Assembly: GCA_004794785.1 (NCBI GenBank)
Contig: SJOL01003772.1
Location: forward strand, 102,175 to 166,174
Reading direction: 5' to 3'
DNA from: Opisthorchis felineus
Taxonomy: Eukaryota > Platyhelminthes > Trematoda > Opisthorchiida > Opisthorchiidae
Length of the DNA: 64,000 nt
A program made the translations under genes and the position numbers. Numbering within the stretch: the first letter of the stretch is position 1; every line of letters starts with the position of its first letter. The notes under the pieces are model-generated. The model was not told where the DNA came from and did not search any database. It worked only from the letters and a program-made list of their open reading frames with translations. Below, piece by piece: positions 56,401 through 64,000 of this stretch.

Positions 56401-59400
56401 TAACTCATACTCAGTATCTGCAAAGTGAGGCATACGTTTAGATGGTTGCTTTGCAGCAAGTCGATTGAGCTTCTTGAGGATCTCAGTAGCATTCGTGGAG
56501 TTAATTTGCCGTTCCTTACTTGGGTTGATCTTGTTGCTTAAGGTACACACATTAAAATCCACACTCTTTTTAAACTGTGTCCTATTACAACAGATATAAG
56601 GTGAAATGATATGAAATGAAAAAACAGATATAATATGAAATGGACGTCGAGTATGGTAAAAATTCTGAGCACTTTTCATGACTATGCATTTGAGAATCAC
56701 TGGAAAATTGACTTACATTGTTTAGTGCAAAGGTTCACGCGCTCGAATGGGATAATCATGATACCAAGCAGATACACTTGATCATACATTAAGCTCTTAT
56801 GTTTAAGGCTGATAAATTCTACCAGAGTTGGCTAGCCAGACCGATATGGGCGAGCTCCAAGAAGTCTACGTAAACTTAGTTGTGAGATATGTTGCCAAAT
56901 TCTTCGGTGGCACGTTTTTTTCTAAACATGGTGTGGCACCTTAGGCCCCAGAAACTCTATACTAAATAACCTGAGGGAGTAAAATGGGGTACCAGAACAA
57001 AGAAGTCGTGAGTTTTCATTCCGACAGTGAGTTCAAACTGCCTCATCATCGAGTTCTTCATCCATTCAGCGCTCAGTTAACCATGGTCATAGTATGTCCA
57101 CCTCACTTTCCTGGATGTGCCCGACTGATCGGCTGTAACGAGATCACACAAGGTGTGACGCTATATTTTCCTGTAGGTAAAGTGAATATATCTCTTCATT
57201 ATTTAGGACTTGTAAGGTTTTCTAAGCCCCCGCAACTAGGTGGCAAGTCTAAAGAAATCTAATTATTCCAAACTCTCTAGCAAGAAGTCATAGTTAAATA
57301 GTGGACTAATTTAGTGCGCTTTAATGCATCGTTTGATTTTGTTTCACCTTGGATTGTCGTCATTAATATTTTCAATTTTTAGCTACCCTCTAGCATATTT
57401 TGAGGAGAAATGTTATGCACATATGTGACTTGTTTGTCTTAAGGATAAATGGTACTATTTCTTGTCAAAGCGCGAATAAATCACGCTGCTGATCCACCGG
57501 TGGTTGAGCGATATAGCCTTCAAAAACTAGCCGGGAGGTCGTGCGTACAAATCCGTCTGGGTACTCGTGAAATGTCCAGTGCTGGTGATTCCCAAAAAGC
57601 CAGGAAAAACAGTATAGTGCTTCTTGGCTTTCCAACATATAATGATTTTACTTGAAGTATAGAATCGTGATTTAATTTTCAAAATCTCCTCATACTGTTA
57701 TCAGATGTGTTCGTGTCTATAAGTGGACTCTATATATGTATAGGCAAAATCAATTTGAACAAAATAAAATGCAATTGGCGGAACACACCCAGATGCCATT
57801 CATCTGAGACTCCCGTAAACTTAACTTGCAGATAAATGTATTTCCACAACTTTTCACAATTAAGTGTTCAAGTAGAACATAAGGTCGACGGAAACTCGAG
57901 GACCGTGTCCACCTGATAAACCCCAGAGAGGGTGAAACCTGTCTTGGCTGTCGAAGAGTTTTTAGCAGCCTCATGAGTAGTGTGTTGCAGCAAGATGGTG
58001 TAAAATGTAAGTTTGGAAATGAAACTGGTGCCTCTACCCCTAAGCCCTTAATTTTTTTTAAAATTTCAGACTGATCGAGTAAATCCTCTGCATCAGTTAT
58101 TCAAGATGGTTCTTTTTGTCACGTCTATCACACACATGGTGTGCAATTTAATCGATCGATGGAGCGAATTCAATAATCGGAACTATATATGGTTTTTCGA
58201 ATTTGTCCTAACGGTTTGCACGGTTTATGCATTTCTCTCATGTAAGTTACATTTGTGTGACACTGAGATGACAGACTGTGTGCAAACACTACAGCTGTAA
58301 TCTTTTGTTTTACCGCGTTTATCGGAAGCACAGTCAGTTTGAACCTACTATCAACCCGATATTCGAAACTGGCACGTGTTTCGGGCACTTCCGATAAGTG
58401 AATCTGGTTTTAAGCCTATGGGTTCCGGTTGTACCAAAACCAGCCCATCAATATTGGAACCAACGGTTGCGAGACAAGCCTCCCGGCTTGTTTGATGGGG
58501 CGTGAACTCGTGGCGTGACTCTTCCAGGAAATCAGATCATTATAACCTGACTTATCTACTATGGTCTCCTTTGAACGTAATGAAAGTTGGACGTACGGGT
58601 GCACCTGTTCACTGAATTGTACTGTCACTTTTGAGTGCCTCACAGTGGGACAACCCGAGGTATGTCGACCCTACAACGATCACTGTTGCTGTAATCGGCT
58701 GCATGCCTTTTACAACTCTTCCTTGTGTGAATGACAGGTGTTTTACGCCGCTGGCATCAACGAATAAAAAAATCAGGTTGAACCAACCAACAAGGTGAAG
58801 CTAGATAGAGCCAAATTTGCATAGTAAAGGAATAGTAAATCAAACAAGTAGCTGCTTTTTCCTACATTTTTATGATGAATCAAGGATGGGTTTCTTTCTC
58901 ACAGTGAACAGGAAGTAAGGCAATGAATTCTACAGCTTGTTTACTTAGGTTGATTTGTGTATTCTCTAAAGCTCAACTCAGTTTATCACGGGCGTACGTC
59001 GCGTGTCCTTTTGTGGAGCCATACTAGTCACAGTTCGTAATGGAAAAATGATAACGCCAGAAAAGCAGTAACTAAGCCGAAATTAGCAATGCCAGCTTAA
59101 TCGAATATGAGTCGCAAAATGGCGATTACGAAAGTCACAACCATTGGCAACTCCATGGTGACCGAATTCGGGATTCATAAGCAACCGTTACATCATATGG
59201 GCACTCAGAGCGCCTATTACATTACGACTTAAGTCGTTACCCCATGCTTGTTTCACCAGAAATTCCATCTTGACAAGGCCTGTTAAAAGATCTACCTTAA
59301 GATGCTCAGGCGTTCACTGTAGTAGAAATAGAACACGTCCACGTCTTGCTGCCAACACTGTTGAATTTCTTCAGCATGTCTACAAAATGCACACCGCAAC

Positions 59401-62396
59401 TGTTTTTGTTAGAAGAAAAACTAACGACCGGCTGTTGAATTGCACCCATGATGGACGGCAGAAAATCAGCCAATCTTGTCAGTTATCTTCACTTACTTAT
59501 TGTTCAGAGTCCAGTGCAATCTGCTATAGTACAGTTTCAGGCAATTCGAAACGGAGAACAGATCCAGCCAAATCACAAAGTGCCAATTGAACGTATCGAG
59601 GTGGAGAAGCCCAGCACCACATCGATGCTCAGAACGGATCTATGCTTCAACTGTTTATCCCAATAGAAATAACCCATCCAATGGGCGGCGTGCAATCACT
59701 GATTGATGTTTTGCCTATAGGCTTGTTGAGCCTTCTCGTGCAGTTGCATGAGAACGCAACGACCTGTTGCGACAGTGGGGGCCTAACTAGCACTTAGTTG
59801 CCAGGCCGCCAAGCGTAGAGGTCTTAGGGATAGCGCCTCACTTCATAATCAAGAGCAGTAGCATTTGTCTCTTTCCCTTTGGTTCAGTTTCCAAGATTTC
59901 CGTGTGTAAACTTTAAAGTCGCTCACTGCACCGTGCAGTTGGTCGTATGTTATGTTTGTCTGGAACAGATTAAAACGGTCAGACTGTGGGAACCATGTTA
60001 ACAAGATTATGTCAGTACTGTTCAAAGAAGCCAGAAAGAAGTCACTGAATTTCCTGTAGATATATGCAGTGATTGTGGAAATACCCGCCTTAAATTCCCG
60101 TTTTCGGATAAAGTTGAGGACATGGTCATTCTAGTGTTAAACACCTTCTTAGAAAGGTAACTAGCTCGATGTGTTTGGCGGTAACCCCAGTCTTTGTACT
60201 GACTATTTTACGCAGGTCAGCTTTGTCCGTTTGCTTTCACAACTGTTGTTTTCTCTTCAGTCGAAGCACTGGTCTTTGCCAACAGACAATCAGTCTGGGT
60301 GATCAATCCCTCCTCAACTAATACTGTAAGTCAAACCTATTGTGAAAAAATCAGTAATGGTGGTTACCAACTTGTCTCTCCGGTAACTGTAGTGGTGTGC
60401 AATTGCTGCCGATTCTCACATGACGTTGCATGACATTTTGTCTGCTAGTTTACAAGTCAGCCCGAAAGCACTACGTACAAATGTTGAGAGAAAACTTGAA
60501 CTGAATGTGTCAGAAAATGAAACCACTATATGGGCGTCTGGCATTTTCTGCAAAATTTTCAACAGTGAACACCTGAAACCTGGGATTCTAATGCACACAA
60601 TACTCTTGAGGTAGATAGATGAAAGGTCCTTCTCTTGTTTAGACTTTATGGAAACAGTTTGTACCACTGCTTTGCTCTGCATTTGGTAAATGGTGGTCCA
60701 GTCAAGGAGTTATACCTAACTCGGTATAGATGAAGTGCAACCGGCTTTTCTAGAACGTAACATAACTTGAGAGGCCGTGTAACATAAATCATTAAAAAAA
60801 CCGCAAATGTGTGGTTTAAGAACAGAATAGGAAGACACAAGAGGAATTCAAGAAATCCTATCTCAAAAATTATATTACCGAACTGGAAGCGGTGAGCATT
60901 TGGATGCATTTTGGCTGTATCTTATTCCGATTCAATACCGACGGTTTCATTATAAATCCTCGGTGTATCCGCTGTTGGAAGATAGGGAAGATGAATTCCT
61001 GGGTGATGGGATTCGAAAACTGCCGTCATAATTGTTTACTGATCGTACTAGAACGGGACACCGTAGACTCCTCTGAAGGGATAGAAGAAGTGATAACATT
61101 TGGTTATCTCATGCAACATTTTTAACGTTGGGTTGAAAGAGGACGTCATTCTGGTTATTCCTCTCAATTCCACTGCCTCTGATCTCTCTAAGTACCGTCA
61201 GCTAATTACTTAAGACTTATTGATAATCCTATGGGCAAATTTTATGTTGAAGTACCGGTTTTTGCTGCAAGTCATCACCCTTATTTGATAAACTGAATGG
61301 TTCATCAGATTCTGGAATCTGTATTAGAAGCCTGTATGTGCCACACATTGTGACACAGTTAGGCGAATGGGGAAGTGAATACCAAATAAGGTCTTCTGGG
61401 AAATATGTTGTGTTAACCAACAGACGAAACGCAAAATGCAACTTATTGTACAATTAAGCTAAGAACGTGTCACTTAAAGCGAACGGGGACAGATATTTCT
61501 TGCTGACAATTCCTCCACCGGATGCAATACGTCTTCCCCGGTTTTACTATATTCTGATTTTCTATCGAATTCTGTGCAGATGATTACGGCACTTCAGAGT
61601 AGGGGTTTGGTCTGTTACGCGAGCCATTCTTTTTTAGAACCACAACAGATACGAACGCGAAAACACATCGTGATGGTCAAGCGTAGTCATGTCTTACGTC
61701 CGGACAAATAATTCCCCATGCAATAAGTACATAAAAGGCCAATAATGATGGAACGTCATCGCCAAAGAGTTTCAGAGAATTTAAATATATTCCCGTGGGA
61801 GAAATACTGGTTAAACAGACTTCTCAAATAATATTTTGTCGGCTAAATAAGGCAGCTTTCTCGACCACGTGAGGAATATTCAAACATAATGTCAGCTGGA
61901 AGCACCACTGGCATTCAGGTATGGTTCTGAGATGGGAGGTTAACGACAGCTAGCAGAGTGCCCTTACTAGTTGAAATTTGTTTGTCAGTTAGAAAACAGA
62001 AAAATGATTTAATCATTTACAGAAATGATCGTTATTTTGAACAAACCAAATGAAGGAACGCACACGATGGGTGGATTTCCCTGACAGATTGCTGCTCCTG
62101 CTTTGAAAAAAGATAGTTTTACTAGCTTGAAATCAACTTTCGATAAGTTCATTTCCTATGCTTGTTTTTGCCGACTAACTGGCAAACTCAAACCAAAGCC
62201 CAAAACTTGCTCAGCATTTTCAAATTTATTCTTATCAACATCCCTGACTGCATTTCACATCTGAATGAACTTTATGAAGAAAAAACGAATACATAATGTG
62301 GAGCGATTACTGGAGTACGCAGTCTTGTCCGGAATTCTTTCACGACTGCTGATGATGGTACCCGACATGATTCGATATACCGTGAAGCCCTATCAG
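39352..62396 (+). CDS. Frag1/DRAM/Sfk1-like multi-pass membrane protein (7 exons, 5' end not found)
   Basis: Exons: 39352-39467, 50873-50908, 54108-54175, 55973-56124, 58070-58241, 60261-60325, 62280-62396. Every junction is GT-AG and phases match across all six introns, giving 242 continuous codons without a stop. The product is very hydrophobic with about six membrane segments, e.g. [63 protein letters not shown] and [17 protein letters not shown]. Family hints: [14 protein letters not shown] resembles the SDTG...PEK loop of [15 protein letters not shown] resembles SCLGLSIVANF of DRAM2; LALSLVATF...PLHQLF...HM also aligns with PGAP2. The start codon lies upstream. The last exon either splices at 62396 (GTGGGT) or reads on to a stop at 62454-62456. 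Exon structure is firmer than the family call. Confidence 0.6.
43155..43330 (+). repeat. tRNA-Ala-like SINE relic
   Basis: CTCACCTCGCATGTAAGA resembles an anticodon arm with CGC. It is followed after 9 bases by the B-box-like GGAGTTCAAAACCC and then AGCGTGG, which would close an acceptor stem. The A-box side is decayed. About 100 bases of unrelated body follow. Stem pairing is too poor for a tRNA gene. Confidence 0.45.
44770..45345. repeat. Family-1 hammerhead repeat: inverted and partial copies side by side
   Basis: The first copy (44775-45020) has its hammerhead on the minus strand, with a ruined core (CTGATGG, AACA in place of GAAA). A second part (45110-45240) lies in the opposite orientation with a better ribozyme. 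A third module (45250-45345) starts another copy in that orientation. The modules share GGTTGCTGAAAA/TTTTC.GGTG.T, CATTTGCAAAT and CAACTGAACGTGCTGC phrases with 25.8 and 57.8 kb. Confidence 0.65.
45152..45196 (+). ncRNA. Candidate hammerhead ribozyme (family 1, core partly mutated)
   Basis: Helix I strand CCCCTAC, then TTAACGA where CTGATGA is expected (three changes). Stem II GCCC/GGGC is perfect over four pairs, GAAA (45180-45183) is intact, then CCGG, and the cleavage triplet reads GTA (45187-45189). GTGG then pairs with CTAC/CCTAC. Stem II carries G-C where the 25.9 kb copy has A.C and the 57.9 kb copy A-T. The core changes should abolish activity. Confidence 0.5.
46341..46380. repeat. 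Short dispersed hairpin repeat, copy 1
   Basis: AACGGTGGATACTACTGATG, then GCACGCGAGTAGTATG. ACTACT and AGTAGT can form the stem of a hairpin. Nearly the same sequence occurs at 49263-49300. Here the GCGAGTAGTAT end is duplicated in tandem. Confidence 0.65.
49263..49300. repeat. Short dispersed hairpin repeat, copy 2
   Basis: AACGGTGGGTACTACTGATG, then ACGCATGCGAGTAGTATG. Same hairpin as at 46341, with a perfect CGCATGCG palindrome in its loop. Confidence 0.65.
52040..53560 (+). mobile_element. Penelope-like retroelement, reverse transcriptase and GIY-YIG relic
   Basis: Reading across frames: LRSDKG (52062), [15 protein letters not shown], a [20 protein letters not shown] stretch (about 52285-52335) that matches the Penelope LP.IHK....RPI...NGS motif, [23 protein letters not shown]...QFDGV, and the active site [19 protein letters not shown] (YLDD at 52739-52750). 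These are followed by VYRKP. About 500 bases later comes the GIY-YIG endonuclease start ([11 protein letters not shown], then IGRTDRRLE) with a long AT repeat inside it. Multiple stops and frameshifts make it inactive. It lies in an intron of the Frag1/DRAM-like gene, in the same orientation. Confidence 0.8.
53384..53419. repeat. (AT)18 microsatellite inside the GIY-YIG coding region
   Basis: 18 perfect AT units lie exactly where the Tyr-Ile codons of the YIG motif are expected, between CSCAD and GRTDRRLE. Confidence 0.95.
57770..57990. repeat. Family-1 hammerhead repeat, copy at 57.8 kb
   Basis: Same order and orientation as the 25.8 kb copy: GAGACTCCCGT, GCAGATAAATGTATTT, GTAGAACATAAGGTCGACGGAAACTCG, ribozyme, GTCGAAGAGTTTTTAGCAGCC. 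It lies about 80 bases before exon 5 of the Frag1/DRAM-like gene. Confidence 0.75.
57905..57950 (+). ncRNA. Candidate hammerhead ribozyme (family 1, decaying helix I)
   Basis: CTGATAA (57913-57919; one change from CTGATGA) is followed by a stem II of ACCC/GGGT, perfect over four pairs, intact GAAA (57934-57937), CC, and a GTC triplet (57941-57943). Helix I keeps three central pairs only. Stem II here is A-T where the 45.2 kb copy has G-C. Confidence 0.5.
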
Positions 62397-64000
62397 GTGG
62401 GTAACGGCTTACTATCCTTTTATATGCGTATATACTGCTCGTTCGTTGTAAATTAGTTTTCCATCTGATGAGATGTCTACTGTATAGTGCGTGACGAACT
62501 ATTACATCTGTCCAAGGGGCTGGCACTGGGCTGAAAGGAGCTTTTCGGTTTCCCATGGAGGTAGCTACACTTTTATCGACGGAGAAAATGCAGGAGCCTC
62601 TCCATGGTAACTGGCCTCTCTGCTGCTCTTCGGTGCCCTTGAAGTAATGCCGTCAAGTCAGTCTTCATGAATATGCCCCGTTTTCAAGTTTCACCCCAGT
62701 AGCCACCGGATGCCAGTGGGACTAGGTTTGCTGCTTAAAGCTTTCGAGCTCGGTCACCGAATACTTTCGGTTTGAATCTGTCTGGCTTACGGCTCGATAG
62801 AACGTACAGTCCACGAACCCATACAAAACTGGCCTGAGCAGTTAGACGACCTGGTCTACACATGATATGTGGCTTCTTTCAAGAAACTTATGACGTTCCG
62901 CCATATTCTTAGTGGATCCTAGTCATGCTAACGAGACACCGCTGGGCAGACACCGAGGACAATGATTTATTCTCTGCTCGAAATGGTCAACTTGCTTTTC
63001 TGTACGACGTGATCAGTTGCACTGCACTGATGTTTTGATAAAGTTCACCGCACAAGTATTGATAAGTGGCTACAGTTACTCCAACCTTCCCAAATCTATG
63101 GTTTGATTTTGCACTTTACCACTCCACCTAAACTAATGCAACAGTCTTTCGAAGGGTAGAGAGGTTCATCTTCCATGCATTGGCGAAAAGTTTGACTCGG
63201 AGGAAGAAATTAACTTGTCTAATCCGAAGAGTGACTGTATAAGATGCGACCTGGATTTATCGATTCACTGCAAGTAGCCCACAATATCGGTCAGTTTCTT
63301 GTACGGTTGGTCACAACGTGATTTGGTTGTTAGTGTCGGCTTGCAATCGCGCGCTGCGTTTTTAGCTTCGCTGTTTATAATAAGGGAATTTAAACATTCT
63401 TTGACATAGCCACTGAGTCGCGATCAGTGAAGAATCATGTGAAGGTCAGAAGTACACCGTTGCTATGTCCTCTCAAAAGTTACTTCTGCAATGTCTGTGC
63501 GTGGTGTACAAGGACATTCAACCTTAACGCAACCTTCAAACATTCACAATTCGATTCGAATTACCACATAGCAATCTTTTACTTGCTTCCTGCTTCTTGG
63601 TCGATGCATACGGAAATTGGTCATTCGGAAAGGTAAGAACATCTCATGTATATTTATGTGCCTAGCAACTTCACGTTCGTTTATTCCGTACTTTTTTCGG
63701 GAAAGTAGTCGTGGCAGTTGAGCTCAGGCCAAATTGAAAGAGGCTTTATCCAACCGAAGGTGAAATTTTGGCATATGCATTTACAGGGATATAGCACGCA
63801 AATTATAAAATAAATCAGTGTACGTTAAAAAATCGCAGACAAGACGAGGGTCAGGGCACGGAGTAGTGTGGTTAGCTCGAAAACAAGTCAAGTAAAAGAT
63901 TACAAAAACAGTACTTCGAACCGATACATGGGGCGGGCGAGGCTTTACTGAGTGGCCAGTGGAGAATATGAAGGCCTTCCGAAAGAATTTGTTGAGTGAA

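Noticed and set aside
1..64000. Bacterial features: operons, CRISPR arrays, phage genes
   Set aside because: Split genes, metazoan-type transposons and a eukaryotic splicing factor exclude a prokaryotic source; no spaced direct-repeat array was seen.

Overview
The window looks like nuclear DNA of a parasitic flatworm, most likely a fluke (inference). The reasons are the repeat types (RTE and CR1 retrotransposons with flatworm-like protein sequences, a Penelope-like element, hammerhead ribozymes in dispersed repeats), moderate GC, and genes whose early introns are tiny (35-49 nt) while later ones run to kilobases. Real genes are sparse and split by introns. The long open reading frames mostly belong to decayed transposons.

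Layout. 1-1100: 3' end of a CR1-like LINE. 3403-7406: a ~4 kb MULE-type DNA transposon with recognisable inverted ends and one broken gene (FAR1-like zinc module, MULE transposase, SWIM finger, PHD-like finger). 7407-18700: a nested retrotransposon block with three or four RTE LINE copies. tRNA-derived SINEs sit inside at least two of these copies, and a minus-strand Ty3/gypsy block (12401 to about 17300) is fused from two different gypsy elements.

20214-28776 (+): a complete nine-exon gene for the splicing factor ISY1, 379 codons, reassembled exon by exon from splice sites. 29766-29836 (-): tRNA-Gly(UCC) with a pol III terminator. About 39352 to 62396 or beyond (+): seven phase-compatible exons of a multi-pass membrane protein of the Frag1/DRAM/Sfk1 (PGAP2/DRAM-like) type, including a 36-nt microexon and introns up to 11 kb. 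A Penelope-like element (about 52040-53560) lies in one of these introns.

The most unusual content is a set of candidate type-I hammerhead ribozymes. One dispersed family (25.9, 45.2 and 57.9 kb, plus a decayed antisense copy at 44.8 kb) keeps the core, with compensatory changes in stem II. Its three best copies are in sense orientation inside introns of the two protein genes. A second, tRNA-like-headed family has a well-formed hammerhead at 19.6 kb (-), just upstream of ISY1, with decayed relatives at 22.1 and 24.3 kb. The rest of the window is intron or intergenic DNA in which I see no supported genes.
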